From: Alentia gelatinosa | Lineage: Eukaryota; Annelida; Polychaeta; Phyllodocida; Polynoidae | Direction of reading: 5' to 3' | Length of the DNA stretch: 64,000 nucleotides | NCBI GenBank assembly: GCA_950022655.1 | Contig: OX465579.1 | Span: forward strand, 179,680,303 to 179,744,302 | Shown: positions 34,946 through 48,245 of the stretch, piece by piece | Layout: the number at the start of each line of letters is the position of its first letter | Numbering within the stretch: the first letter of the stretch is position 1 | Translations under genes and position numbers: made by a program | The notes under the pieces: generated by a model | Databases searched by the model: none | Seen by the model: the letters and a program-made list of their open reading frames with translations, nothing else | Told to the model about the DNA's origin: nothing

Positions 34946-36352
34946 ATAATCTCACCCTTGGTACAAGTTGAGCGATAGAAATAACCACTCTCCCCCCAGA
35001 TCTTTCGCGGCGCTAGCGCTGGCTTAATCTCTGCCCCAACCCAGTGATGCCATATGCTGGTTCTCAGGGTATCAACTAAGCACAGGGGGAACCAGCCAGC
35101 ATTTCAGATTCAAAACAAGGCAGCTCTCGACAGTTATACAAGTCAAACAACCCACATATCATGAGTTTGGAAATATGGGAACTGTTTGGGAGCTTGACAG
35201 AAAAAGTTTCTTTTTCAGACTTAAACCATTTTATAATGGGAATTCACAGTTGATTAAACTGCTCCCTCAGAGGAGCACATGGCATTGTTGACAAAACAAA
35301 GCCCTGTAACACATGAGGTGCTTTCCACTGTAGAAAGTAATCCCAGAGGCTGTGTCTGGTTTGACATAAATAATAATAGAAATGAGAGTATTTTGTTTAC
35401 CATATAAATATGTGCATCTCTATTTACATGCAGAACACAAAATACCCTGCAAATCTCTCAGAATTTAGGATAATTGAATAATTGGCGTATGGGCCAGATT
35501 TGAGCCCAAACAGGCAGGTTGGGGCAGAGATACAAAGCGACCACAGGAAATAGAGCGCAGGATATCTGCTGGGAGAGTGAGAAATAACGTTAAACGTATA
35601 ACTACGCCATGGCCGTGGCGGAGTGAATGTGAGATGATGTCATGTGGATTTGCTAAGTAATTTTAATCATTCTGATATTGTGATGCTACTTAAAGGGATG
35701 AGATAAATCCAGAACTGCACTCGAATCGTAAAATACACAAAACTCCACTCGTTTGGATGTTCGTAATCGTCACTCTTCTTCGAATTGATGATGGTTGCGG
35801 CACATCCAAACTTGTGGGATATTGAGTAGTCATACGACTCTCGATCCAGTTCTATATAAGAACCTCCTAGCGGATGACCAAGGTAACAGGGCAGGCTCTG
35901 TGCCATGTAAGAACCATAATTATATGAAACTGTATCGAGAATCGAATACAGAGATAAACTATAGTCCACAAGTTTGAATGCACGGTCATCGTCCTTGAGG
36001 CGAAGCCGGTTGAAAGTTACAGCGCATCCAAATGAGTGGAGTATTGTTTATTTTACAATATGATTGCAGTTCTGGATTTATCGCACACTTCCACTGAAAT
36101 TAGATAGTATCACAATATCAGAATACTTTAAATTGCTAAAGCAAATCCAGTTTGGAACACATAAATCTCCATGTTGATGTCTTGCCAACTTTCTCAAATC
36201 CTGGCTGCTGATTGGCCAATTGATTATGACGTCATCTCACATCACCCTACCATGACCATGGCGTAGTATTGTCACTTTATGTGAGCAATCATTGCATACA
36301 GATTTTCAACGTTATTCCAATGGCTTAACTTGTACCGGGGGTGAGATAAAAG
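34946..36352. mobile_element. Nested foldback elements
   Basis: The inner element, about 35645-36155, has ~110-bp arms: GTGGATTTGCTAAGTAATTT and TCTGATATTGTGAT on the left pair with ATCACAATATCAGA and AATTGCTAAAGCAAATCCA on the right, and AGATAAATCCAGAACTGCA pairs with TGCAGTTCTGGATTTATC. Outside, ATCTCACCCTTGGTACAAGT (34947) pairs with ACTTGTACCGGGGGTGAGAT (36329-36348), so either a 1.4-kb element encloses it or two solo ends flank it. No gene seen. Confidence 0.75.
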
Positions 36353-36608
36353 TCTATACACACATGCGTTCATTCAATAAGATCTGTATTGCGTAAGGGA
36401 CAAATGTGATTGGTCAAAGTATGTTGTGCTTGGGAAAACCTGGAGAAAAATAAAGTGATTGGTCAAAAAGACAAAAATTATCAGTCAGTGTTTTGAAAGT
36501 GAAGTTCCAATCCCAAAAGTAGGCTGAGGAAGAATTCTACCTTGGAATGAGAACGGAAGACCCTCGCCTGTAAAATGGAGCGTAACCGTCAAAAAAAGTC
36601 AATAACAT

Positions 36609-37450
36609 CATCAAAACACCGCATGGTGTGGTACATACATGTACTCAAACCGGTATAGGTAAAGCTATTATAATACACCAAAACACCGCATGGTGTGGTA
36701 CATACATGTACTCAAACCGGTATAGGTAAAGCTATTATAATACATCAAAACACCACATGGTGTGGTACATACATGTACTCAAACCAGTACAGGTAAAGCT
36801 ATTATAATACACCAAAACACCGCATGGTGTGGTACATACATGTACTCAAACCGGTATAGGTAAAGCTATTATAATACATCAAAACACCACATGGTGTGGT
36901 ACATACATGTACTCAAACCAGTACAGGTAAAGCTATTATAATACACCAAAACACCGCATGGTGTGGTACATACATGTACTCAAACCGGTATAGGTAAAGC
37001 TATTATAATACATCAAAACACCACATGGTGTGGTACATACATGTACTCAAACCAGTACAGGTAAAGCTATTATAATACATCAAAACACCGCATGGTGTGG
37101 TACATAGATGTACTCAAACCAGTACAGGTAAAGCTATTATAATACATCAAAACACCGTATGATGGTACACACATGTACTCAAACCAGTATAGGTAAAGCT
37201 ATTATAATACATCAAAATACCGCATGGTGGTACATACATGTACTCAAACCAGTATAGGTAAAGCCATTATAATACATCAAAACACCGTATGATGGTACAT
37301 ACATGTACTCAAACCAGTATAGGTAAAGCTATTATAATACATCAAAACACCACATGGTGTGGTACATAGATGTACTCAAACCAGTATAGGTAAAGCTATT
37401 ATAATACATCAAAACACCGCATGGTGGTACATGTATGAAAACCAGTATAG
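36609..37450. repeat. ~67-bp tandem repeat, 13 copies
   Basis: Units begin CATCAAAACACCGCATGGTG and contain TACATGTACTCAAACC and GCTATTATAATA. Alternating variant pairs (CCGGTATAGG and CCAGTACAGG) show that a two-unit block was amplified. Deep inside the D-E intron. Confidence 0.95.
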
Positions 37451-37496
37451 CTGGAGCCAAGAGAAGGCAATAGAAAAACAAAACAAAAATTCAGAG

Positions 37497-37833
37497 CAGA
37501 TATATTCTCGGAGTAGATATATTCTCAGAGTAGATATATTCTCAGAGTAGATATATTCTCGGAGTAGATATATTCTCAGAGTAGATATATTCTCAGAGTA
37601 GATATATTCTCAGAGCACATATATTCTCAGAGCCGATATATTCTCGGAGTAGATATATTCTTGGAGTAGATATATTCTCAGAGCCGATATATTCTCGGAG
37701 TAGATATATTCTTGGAGTAGATATATTCTCAGAGCAGATATATTCTCAGAGCAGATATATTCTCAGAGTAGATATCTTCTCGGAGTAGATATATTCTCAG
37801 AGTAGATATATTCTCAGAGAAGATATATTCTCA
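37497..37833. repeat. 17-bp minisatellite, about 20 copies
   Basis: Unit AGATATATTCTCAGAGT with variants CGGAGT, AGAGCCG and TTGGAGT. It begins 47 bp after the 67-bp array. No coding meaning. Confidence 0.95.
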
Positions 37834-38429
37834 TGGAATAATGTCGGGACTGAGGATAAAATTGGAAATTTAAAACACTTATTTAACATCATTTTGGAAC
37901 AAAATGGCCATGAATCGATGTATACTCCAGCGTTTTTGATGTATATGAAATGTAATTCTGCAATTTGTGGTAAAACTTGCATCCCTGTATTCTATTCATA
38001 TGATCAAGATCAAGCTGTAAACCCTAATTATTCACCATTTATATTTCCTGTTATTCAATAACTACGACTAGATATGTGCAGGAACTCTCGCCTTACGGTC
38101 TCTCACAGTACAGAATACAGCCAACCTGTACGTCTGACACACGGAATGTATAAAAAGAAAACAAGGTGGCTGCTGGCAGTGTCGAGGGAGTTTGTAACGC
38201 GTGTTTTCATTGGTTAGAAGCGGAGGAATGCGGGATATCCAATTTGTCTAACAATGTATGGCAGGGTAGAGCTGTCTACCTGATATGCACCGCGGGAAGG
38301 AGGGGGGGGGGGGGGGGCGCACACATGAACCCACCTGTATTCCCTTATGTGAAATGTATGAACACACATATATGTGCATATCAATATTAGAGAATGGGCG
38401 ATAGTTTGATCGATTTATTTCACATCCTG
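37834..38429. other. Unique intron segment with a G run
   Basis: No exon seen. A run of about 17 G with one preceding AGGA lies at about 38299-38318 and may cause assembly or sequencing error. Confidence 0.55.
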
Positions 38430-40530
38430 TGTATTAGACAATGTGTCTGTGTATTTGATGGTAAATATGTGTACCAGATGGTAAATGTAACTTAGATGGT
38501 AAATGAGTCTCTGTATTAGACGGTTAATATCTGTGTATTTGATGGCAAATGTGTGTGTATCAGATGGTAAATGTAAATTAGATGGTAATTGAGTCTCTGT
38601 ATATTAGATGGTAAATGTGTACATTAGATGGTTAGTATCTGTGTATTGAATGGTAAATGTATTTGTGTATTAGATGGTTGATATCTGTGTATTAGATGGT
38701 AATTCTCATCTAATACACAGTTCTCCGTTCCGTCTCAGACTCTGTTAAACAGACCTCCCGGTATTAAGTGTTACATAGTAAATGTATCTGTGTATTAGTA
38801 TTGGATGGTAAATATGTCTGTGTATTAGATGGTAGATATGTCTGTGTACATATTAGATGGTGGTTCTCATCGATCCTCGTTCCATCTCAGACTCTGTTAA
38901 ACAGACCTCCCGGTATTAAGTGTTACATGGTAATTGAGTCTCTGTATTAGTATTGGATGGTAAATATGTCTGTGTATTAGATGGTATATATGTCAGTGTA
39001 TTAGATGGTAAATATGTCTGTGTATTAGATGGTATATATGTCAGTGTATTAGATGGTAAATATGTCTGTGTATTAGATGGTAAATATGTCTGTGTATTAG
39101 ATGGTAAATATGTCTGTGTACATATTAGATGGTGGTTTTCATTGATCCCCGTTCCGTCTTCCGGCATTACATGGTACATTTGTCTGTGTATTATAGTATT
39201 AGATGGTTTGATATCTGTGTATTAGATGCTTTGATATCTGTGTATTAAATGGTAAATATGTCTATGTATTAGATGGTGATTTTCATTGATCCTCGTTCCG
39301 TCTCAGACTCTGTTAAACAGACCTCCCGGCATTGAGTATTACATGGTAAATGTGTCTGTGTATTAGTATTGGATGGTAAATATGTCTGTGTATTAGATGG
39401 TAAATATTTTTGTGTACATATTAGATGGCGGTTTTCATTGATCCCCGTTCCGTCTCAGACTCTGTTTAACAGACCTCCAGGCATTAAGTATTACATAGTA
39501 AATGTATCTGTGTGTCAGATGGTAAATGTATGGGTGTATATTAGATGGTTGGTATCTGTATATTAGATGGTAAATTTGTCTGTGTATTAGTATCAGATGG
39601 TTAGTATCTGTGTATTAGATGGTAAATCTGTTTGTGTATTAGATGGTAAATATGTCTGTGTATTAGTATTAGATGGTTAGTATCTGTGTATTAGATGGTA
39701 AATATGTCTGTGTATTAGATGGTAAATATGTTTGTGTATTAGATGGTAAATATGTTTGTGTACATATTAGATGGTGGTTTTCATTGATCCCCGTTCCATC
39801 TCAGACTCTGTTTAACAGACCTCCCGGCATTAAGTATTACATGGTAAATGTATCTGTGTAGTATTAGATGGTTAGTATCTGTGTATTAGATGGTAAATGT
39901 GTCTGTGTATTAGATGGTAAATATGTCTGTGTACATATTAGATGGTGGTTTTCATTGATCCCCGTTCCGTCTCAGACTCTGTTAAACAGACCTCCCTGCA
40001 TTAAGTATTACATGGTAAATGTATCTGTGTGTATATTAGATGATTGACATCTGTGTATTGAATGGTAAATGTATCAGTGAATTAGATGGTAAACGTGTCT
40101 GTGTATTAGATGGTTAGTATCTGTGTGTTAGATGGTTAGCATGTGTATTAGATGGTTGATATATATATTAGATGGTTAGTATCTGTGTATTAGATGGTTA
40201 GTATCTGTGTATTAGATGGTAAATATGTCTGTGTATTAGATGGTAAATATGTCTGTGTACATATTAGATGGCGGTTTTCATTGATCCTCGTTCCGTCTCA
40301 GACTATGTTAAACAGATCTCCCGGCATTAAGTATTACATGGTTAATGTGTCTGTGTAGTATTAGATGGTTTGATATCTGCGTATTACAAGGTAAATATGT
40401 CTGTGTATTAGATGGTAAATGTGTCTGTGTATTAGATGGTAAATATGTCTGTGTACATATTAGATGGTGGTTTTCATTGATCTTCGTTCCGTCTCAGACT
40501 CTGTTTAACAGACCTCCCGGCATTAAGTAT
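38430..40530. repeat. 24-bp minisatellite with a ~90-bp spacer module repeated nine times
   Basis: The basic unit is ATTAGATGGTAAATATGTCT then GTGT, many copies. A spacer containing TTTTCATTGATCCCCGTTCC and CAGACTCTGTTAAACAGACC appears near 38700, 38850, 39130, 39280, 39435, 39775, 39935, 40270 and 40460. Period 24 gives the repeated KYVCVLDG reading frame. The palindrome CTCTGTTAAACAGA sits in the spacer. Confidence 0.92.
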
Positions 40531-40979
40531 TCATTGATAACATTTCGCCCGTGGCGTCATGCCAACCTCAAGATGAAGGGCAGAAAGCGCCAGAGGCTTT
40601 TCTAAGCGAGCAATTCCTCTACAGGTGAGTTTACCTGTGAGGTTATCACCTCTTATTACTCACTCCCAAACCCGGGCGGGTTCAAAGCACTCACTCCGAG
40701 CGCTGTGCTAGGCATCTGGGATCTAGTGTCAGAGTCCTGTGATCAAATATTAATGAATCGTCCAAGAATTTAAAATAAGCACTGCCACTATTTTAAATCA
40801 GATCGCTAATTTAGATTCATTATGAAATAAACGTGAAAATGAATTCGAAATAAAACAAAAATGACGTGAAAGATGGATAATGAAATATGAGGAAATCTAG
40901 AAGCTGAATAAGGTTATTGAAGCAAAAAATATAAAAGATGACGAAGGTGAAGAAAATAAGCGTCGACTTTAATTAACAA

Positions 40980-41200
40980 ACATCCTTGTGTCTAGAGACA
41001 ACCTTCACGAGGTTTAGCTTTAATCTCGCGAGTCAAGTTTTCCCCGGCATGGCGGCGTGCGCGTTCTCTGTGCCTCCAAGTGGCTTGATTTCCATCCAGG
41101 TTTGTCTAATTTCGCCTCCAGGTGTCAGCAGTGCAGGCCCCCATCTGGACCACGTGATCTTATTGATATTCGACGCATGCGCGCGCACAGAGGGTCTGCA
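40980..41200 (+). promoter_or_regulatory. Promoter-like island in the D-E intron
   Basis: Within 150 bases there are TCTCGCGAG (near 41023; BANP/ZBTB33-type motif), an ATG in good context GGCATGGCGG (41049), CCACGTGA (E-box, near 41150) and GCATGCGCGCGC (NRF1-like, near 41175). From the ATG a frame reads MAACAFSVPPSGLISIQ to a possible donor (CAG|GTTTGT, about 41100). These motifs typify TATA-less CpG promoters. A nested plus-strand transcript is possible but no second exon was identified. Confidence 0.3.
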
Positions 41201-41262
41201 TCTCGTTTTCACACAATCTATTCAACAAGGTATCGATCTACATCCCCCAATACGGCCACAGT

Positions 41263-43447
41263 GCGCCGTACGCGTCTAGGTGTGCCGTACATGTATGTAC
41301 GTACCGGCTGGCTGTACGCTATCCTAAACCTCCCATACGGTCATACTGTGCCGTAAGCGTGTCACAGTGTGCAGTACATGTATGTACGTACCGGCTGGCT
41401 GTACGCTATCCTAAACGTCCCATACGGTCATACTGTGCCGTAAGCGTGTCACAGTGTGCAGTACATGTATGTAAGTACCGGCTGGTGGTGCGCTATTCTC
41501 GACCCCCCCCCCCCAATACGGCCAGAGTGTGCCGTACGCCTGTTAGTGTGCCGTACATTTATGTACGTACCGGCTTACAGCATACTATTCTGGTCCCTCA
41601 CACCTGGCCCCGCTGACCGTGGTATAAAACATGAAGTGTGCCGTACGCCTGTCACAGTGTGCCGTACATGTGTGTACGTACCGGCGGTGCGCTATTCCCG
41701 TCCCTCACACCTGGCCCCGCTGACCGTGGTATAAAACATGAAGCGTGCCGTACGCCTGTCACAGTGTGCCGTACATGTGTGTACGTACTGGCGGTGCGCT
41801 ATTCCCGTCCCTCACACCTGGCCCCGCTGACCGTGGTATAAAACATGAAGCGTGCCGTACGCCTGTCACAGTGTGCCGTACATGTGTGTACGTACTGGCG
41901 GTCTGCTATTCCCGTCCCTCACACCTGGCCCCGCTGACCGTGGTATAAAACATGAAGTGTGCCGTACGCCTGTCACAGTGTGCCGTACATGTGTGTACGT
42001 ACTGGCGGTGCGCTATTCCCGTCCCTCACACCTGGCCCCGCTGACCATGGTATAAAACATGAAGCGTGCCGTACGCCTGTCACAGTGTGCCGTACATGTG
42101 TGTACGTACTGGCGGTGCGCTATTCCCGTCCCTCACACCTGGCCCCGCTGACCGTGGTATAAAACATGAAGCGCGCCGTACGCCTGTCACAGTGTGCCGT
42201 ACATGTGTGTACGTACTGGTGGTGCGCTATTCCCGTCCCTCACACCTGGCCCCGCTGACCGTGGTATAAAACATGAAGTGTGCCGTACGCCTGTCACAGT
42301 GTGCCGTACATGTGTGTACGTACTGGCGGTGCGCTATTCTCGGCTGACCGTCAGGGGCTGATCGTGGTATAAAACATGAAGCGCGCCGTACGCCTGTCAC
42401 AGTGTGCCGTACATGTGTGTACGTACTGGCGGTGCGCTATTCCCGTCCCTCACACCTGGCCCCGCTGACCGTGGTATAAAACATGAAGCGCGCCGTACGC
42501 CTGTCACAGTGTGCCGTACATGTGTGTACGTACTGGCGGTGCGCTATTCCCGTCCCTCACACCTGGCCCCGCTGACCGTGGTATAAAACATGAAGCGTGC
42601 CGTACGCCTGTCACAGTGTGCCGTACATGTCTGTACTGGCGGAGTGCTATTCCCGTCCCTCACACCTGGCCCCGCTGACCGTGGTATAAAACATGAAGCG
42701 CGCCGTACGCCTGTCACAGTGTGCCGTACATGTGTGTACGTACTGGCGGTGTGCTATTCCCGTCCCTCACACCTGGCCCCGCTGACCGTGGTATAAAACA
42801 TGAAGCGCGCCGTACGCCTGTCACAGTGTGCCGTACATGTGTGTACGTACTGGCGGTGCGCTATTCCCGTCCCTCACACCTGGCCCCGCTGACCGTGGTA
42901 TAAAACATGAAGCGTGCCGTACGCCTGTCACAGTGTGCCGTACATGTGTGTACTGGCGGAGTGCTATTCCCGTCCCTCACACCTGGCCCCGCTGACCATG
43001 GTATAAAACATGAAGCGTGCCGTACGCCTGTCACAGTGTGCCGTACATGTGTGTACGTACTGGCGGTCTACTATTCTGGTCCCTCACACCTGGCCCCGCT
43101 GACCGTGGTATAAAACATGAAGTGTGCCGTACGCCTGTCACAGTGTGCCGTACATGTGTGTACGTACTGGCGGGGTGCTATTCCCGTCCCTCACACCTGG
43201 CCCCGCTGACCGTGGTATAAAACATGAAGCGTGCCGTCCGCCTGTCACAGTGTGCCGTACATGTGTGTACGTACTGGCGGTGCGCTATTCCCGTCCCTCA
43301 CACCTGGCCCCACTGACCGTGGTATAAAACATGAAGCGCGCCGTACGCCTGTCACAGTGTGCCGTACATGTGTGTACGTACTGGCGGTCTGCTATTCCCG
43401 TCCCTCACACCTGGCCCCGCTGACCGTGGTATAAAACATGAAGCGCG
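41263..43447. repeat. 107-bp tandem repeat, about 20 copies, each with a TATA-like box
   Basis: Each unit has GCCGTACGCCTGTCACAGTG, TACATGTGTGTACGTACTGG, CCCTCACACCTGGCCCCGCT and GTGGTATAAAACATGAAG. The first few copies (from 41263) are degenerate and lack the TATA part. CpG is frequent. Overlapping 67-codon frames repeat once per unit and are by-products. Confidence 0.96.
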
Positions 43448-43900
43448 CCGAATGCAGTGTCTCCGCCGACAAGAACAAAGCCCGCATGCGCACTGCTGAC
43501 AGAAATAGCCGCTCGGCGGCGCTGCAGGCGATGCGAGGCCTTATAGGCGCGCGTCGATAGGCCGGCCGACTTGTCTGTGACATTTGGAGCCTAAGATCAA
43601 GCGAGGTGCGGCGTGAGGGGGGAGGGGGGGAGGGGGAGGGTGGGGGGAGGGGCGGGAGTCAGAAAAGTTGCACTGAATGCACAGCGCCGTCGATCAATGC
43701 GGCCTCGTTTTCAATTGGCGGCAGGGCGCGCACTTCCGGGATGCGCCGTACGCCCAGCGTCTCCCGGGCGTCTCCCGGGCGTCTGTCGGGCGTCCGGGTC
43801 GGCGTCTGTTGGGCGTCTGTGGAGCGTCTGTTGAGCGTCTGGTGGGAGTCTGGTGGGCGTCTGCAGCGCGTTCATCGGGCGTCTGTTACAGACGCAGGTG
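43448..43900. other. GC-rich CpG-dense block with G-quadruplex-prone tract
   Basis: After the 107-bp array comes CGCATGCGCAC (NRF1-like, near 43482), then a very G-rich tract at about 43616-43662 (runs of 3-7 G separated by A or T), then irregular 10-14 base units containing GGGCGTCTG (about 43755-43885). The latter give unrelated open frames on both strands. A regulatory island is possible; no gene is supported. Confidence 0.55.
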
Positions 43901-44620
43901 TGATCTGAGGCCGGAACACACTGACAACCTTTACACCGACCCAACAACAAGATGGCCGCAAACAGCTGAACTCGTCTGGTGTTGTCTTCCTCGTGCTCCA
44001 GGGGGTTAGAGAGCCGCCTGTCCACAAAACCATCATTATTTGTATCTATTATCTGTCTTCTCCAGTAAATTACACACAGAAATTGTCATATCAAAGGTTA
44101 TAGCAATAGACCCTATTGAGGTATCCTAGAGTTCAGTCTGTTTATAACTTCCGGTGTTCGCTGGTTGCCGACATTGCATGGTGATAGACCCTTGAACCGT
44201 AACCCACAATTATCCAGTTTAACCGTTTTCAGAAATCTTCAAATTGAAATTCTGATGCCAGATATGGAAATTTCAGCTATTTCTACAAATAAATCCGAAA
44301 TTATATGTAGTTTCTCCAATTATAAATAAGGAAACTGGTTCAACCGGTCGTGGTGTGCCCAGTCAGTCGCGAGCGGAACTTGTATTTACCCTGGGCGATA
44401 ATGGGGAGTTTAGTAACCTCTGGAGGGCGTATAGGGACTATTTTCTTGCTCCATAGCACAATGGGACTATTTTTCGCACACGCACGTACAATGGCTTTCA
44501 GGCCGTATCCCACACATTTGAATCCGAATAACATGGTTGTGGTATCTTAGAGTTTTTATATAATGGCTGGTGGTCCCCATACACTTGTAAGACTTTGTTT
44601 CGCTGGTCCCGCCCAGGTTT
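43901..44620. other. Unique intron segment
   Basis: No exon or repeat recognised. The stretch at about 44340-44540 is open on both strands without recognisable protein. Confidence 0.5.
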
Positions 44621-44765
44621 CACGTCCAGGTTTAGCCGTAGTACGGTCGTCTCCAGGTTTAGCCGTAGTGCGATCGTCTCCAGGTTTAGCCGTAGTACGG
44701 TCGTCTCCAGGCTTAGCCGTAGTACGGTCGTCTCGTCCAGGCTTAGCCGTAGTACGGTCGGCGCT
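44621..44765. repeat. 27-bp repeat, five copies
   Basis: Unit CCAGGTTTAGCCGTAGTACG then GTCGTCT, five copies with small changes. The 9-codon frame is open in several phases. Confidence 0.93.
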
Positions 44766-44769
44766 TTTT

Positions 44770-45070
44770 ACACGCATGCGTAAAGGTCACCCTGTGATGA
44801 TCACCAAAAAGTGCGGCTGGCGGCCACCAGACGGCGACACGAGTCGAGGAAGTGGTGCGCACGCGCGGCGCGGGCAGAAGAAAGGTACCACTTCCGGTGA
44901 GTATTTATAGCGCGCCGAGGTGAGAGGAGTGGTGACAGAACTCTGACGAGCAGTAGTGTGATCTGTTAAAATCTACCACATAGACCTTGGTTCTCTGTAT
45001 TACCAACATCCCTCACTCCGTTATGTCAGAGGAGTGGTGACAGAACCACAAGCCCTAGTGTGATCTATCA
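44770..45070. promoter_or_regulatory. Promoter-like motifs and a short duplication
   Basis: ACGCATGCGTAA (near 44772), GCGCACGCGCGGC (near 44858) and CCACTTCCGGTGAG (ETS-type, near 44888) lie in a CpG-rich stretch, followed by TATTTATAGCGCGCC. A block with GGAGTGGTGACAGAAC and TAGTGTGATCT is present twice (about 44925 and 45030). Function inferred from motifs only. Confidence 0.3.
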
Positions 45071-45589
45071 GATACTATAAAGGAAAGCTATGAACATTTA
45101 GGGTAAGAGCTCGTATCCCATCAAGTTGGAATGGCGTAATAATTACCAAGCTGCATGAATACACCATCTAATACACGGGCACATTTACCATGTAATACAC
45201 ACCTTTACCATCTAATACACAGACACCCTGTGATCATCTATACATGAGTATATATGTAGTGAAGGACAGGGTCCTGGGCCTCGTCTAATAATCTAGGATT
45301 ATACATGAAGACCCTTTTCTGTACCTCGTACAAGGGTATCGTTTAATAATGTTTAAGTCTGTTCATTATGACAGTATTAGCTGTCCATAAGGTCGTCCAT
45401 AAGTGTTGAATAAAGTTGACACACATCATCCCTGGGTCTCTATGGCTTACAGAAAAGGCTCTACATGTAGAATCATAGATTATTAAACAGGCCCCTGGGT
45501 ATAAAACAGGAATCACAGCTGTGTGGGATTTATCTGCAATCAGAAATCTGATGAGGAATTTAACGTCGTTAATCTCCACAAACTCTGTG

Positions 45590-46190
45590 TAATCCCTGAT
45601 CCCAGGTTCCATATGTGTGTGGGTTACATTCACAATATCACCAGGACCTTTATCTGAGTGCCGTATTCCCTGATCTCAGGTTCAATATCCGTGTGTGTTA
45701 CATTCACAATATAACCAGGACCTTTATCTGAGTGCCGTATTCCCTGATCTCAGGTTCAATATCCGTGTGTGTTACATTCACAATATAACCAGGACCTTTA
45801 TCTGAGTGCCGTATTCCCTGATCTCAGGTTCAGTATACGTGTGGGTTACATTCACAATACAACCAGGACCTTTATCTGAGTGCCGTATTCCCTGATCTTA
45901 GGTTCAATATACATGTGGGTTACATTCACAATATAACCAGGACTTTTATCTGAGTGCCGTATTCCCTGATCTCAGGTTCAATATACGTGTGTGGGTTACA
46001 TTCACAATATAACCAGGACTTTCATCTGAGTGCCGTATTCCCTGATCTCAGGTTCAGTATACGTGTGTTGTTACATTCACAATATCACCAGGACTTTTAT
46101 CTGAGTGCCGTATTCCCTGATCTCAGGTTCAATATACATGTGGGTTACATTCACAATATAACCAGGACCTTCATCTGAGTGCCGTATCCG
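45590..46190. repeat. 74-bp tandem repeat, about 8 copies
   Basis: Unit contains GTGCCGTATTCCCTGATCTC, AGGTTCAATAT and TTACATTCACAATATAACCA. Inside the D-E intron; no exon ancestry seen. Confidence 0.94.
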
Positions 46191-46314
46191 GGTATATCAA
46201 TGGGAACTATTTTCTTGATCTATAGAATAAAGGGACTGTTTTCCCGTATCCAATGGCTTTGAGGCTGTATACAATGGATCTCAATCCGTATACAATGGTT
46301 CTGGTCTGTGACAG

Positions 46315-47125
46315 TCCCCGCACATTCTCAATGGGTACTTTGTATACCAGGGATAATACTGTCTCTATATCAATGGGTGGCATCTGACAGGTTTTATAGA
46401 ATGGGTTTTCGTTTACCGATAATACTGTCTTTATATTAATGGATGGTATCTGACAGGCTTTATAGAATGCGTTTTTTGTTTACCGATAATAATGTCTTTA
46501 TGTTAATGGGTGGTATCGGACAGGTTTTATAGAATTGGTTTTCGTTTACCGATAATACTGTCTTTATATTAATGGGTGGTATCTGACAGGTTTTATATAA
46601 TGGGTTTTTGTTTACCGATAATAATGTCTTTATATTAATGGGTGGTATCTGACAGGTTTTATATAATGGGTTTTTGTTTACCGATAATACTGTCTTTATG
46701 TTAATGGATGGTATCTGACAGGTTTTATATAATGGGTTTTTGTTTACCGATAATACTGTCTTTATGTTAATGGGTGGTATCTGACTGGTTTTATATAATG
46801 GGTTTTCGTTTACCGATAATACTGTCTTTATGTTAATGGGTGGTATCTGACAGGTTTTATAGAATGGGTTTTCGTTTACCGAGTCCCCGTACATTCTCAA
46901 TGGGTACTTTGTACACTATGGCTGGCAATGTCTTTATATTAATGGGGGTATCTGACAGGTTTTATATAATGGGTTTTTGTTTACCGATAATAATGTCTTT
47001 ATATTAATGGGGGTATCTGACAGGTTTTATAGAATGGGTTTTCGTTTACCGATAATACTGTCTTTATATTAATGGGTGGCATCTGACAGGTTTAATATAA
47101 TGGGTCTTCGTTTACCGAGTCCCTG
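46315..47125. repeat. ~67-bp tandem repeat, about 12 copies
   Basis: Unit contains TACCGATAATACTGTCTTTA, TTAATGGGTGGTATCTGACA and GGTTTTATATAATGGGTTTT. A longer module with GAGTCCCCGTACATTCTCAA recurs near 46310, 46880 and 47117. The antisense frame with repeating CQIPPINIKTVLSVNKNPLY is a by-product. Confidence 0.94.
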
Positions 47126-47129
47126 TACA

Positions 47130-48245
47130 TTCTCATTGTGAACTTTGTACACACAGATAATACTGTCTCTATGTTAATGGTTGGTTACGAGGTGAGATTC
47201 ACGACACAGGTAGGACACCACCATGACAGGTGCGCCCCCTCCCACCCGGGAATTACCCGCGACCTGTCTGCCTGAGACTCGACCAATCAACCTAATGATC
47301 CCCTCTAATTAAACATCATTTAAACGACTGATATAAGACGACAGTCTCTATAGGAGAGACCGTGACGTAATCATCATAACACGTCCAGATCACAAATACC
47401 CGGGCGAGGCACTGATTGACGGTCAATGGAGGAGAGGCTGAGGTGGGTTCGTTCACTATCATCTCGGTTCTACTCTCACGGGATCCAAGAGTGAATATGG
47501 TGTTTTATCATCAATTTATACCAAAACTGAACATGTCTTAAAAACAAACACAATGTTAGAAAACCTATATAGATTTACAATAGTTACACTTCAGGATGAA
47601 ACACAGGGTAAAAAAAGTTAGATTGGACCAGATTTAATGTTTGCTTCGCGGCCGCCATTATGTTTACAGTAAGCACATTTACACTACATTTTCTCCCTTT
47701 GCGACGTAAAATCTATGTAAAGACAAGCCTTAAGCAAAGATTAAATCTGGTTAGATCGTTCATCATGGTTTTTATCCTGTGAACTAGAATCTACATGTAT
47801 CTCAACAGTGTCTACTGTGGACGACATTCGTTGTATCATCTCTGTTTGTTTGTATGTTGTCCGATGGTCGTGACGAGAGACTCCACCGACGAGAGAGGAA
47901 GCAAGACGCACGTTATTCAAGTGTCGTTCACTCCTCGTTCACTTCTCCTTATTATTATATACCTCTGTGCGAATGTCTATGAAATACTGCCCGCTGCTAG
48001 GGGTGTAGTATATTTAATGTTCGCGCCCGCTGTGACAGCGGGCCGTAGTGAATGGCAGTGGTTTTTCGTGAAGCAGAAAAGTTAATAAAACAGGTTTTTA
48101 AACGAGTAGGAGGTAAATAGTAATAAGAAAACGTAGTGACTGAGCCTGTACAAATATAATTTGTCTATTTTACTGTATTCTTAAGCAAAAGCCTACTTTT
48201 GATTACTAAAAACCTTGCCACTTCCCATACTATTCAGTAAAAACC
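47130..48245. other. Unique intron segment with a small foldback element
   Basis: At about 47618-47765 GACCAGATTTAATGTTTGCT pairs with AGCAAAGATTAAATCTGGTT, forming a ~145-bp foldback element. A CRE-like TGACGTAA lies near 47363. No exon was recognised; the frame at 47795-48085 has no paired splice sites. Confidence 0.55.

Noticed and set aside
41359..43434. Series of 67-codon frames
   Set aside because: One per 107-bp unit; identical by-products of the tandem repeat.
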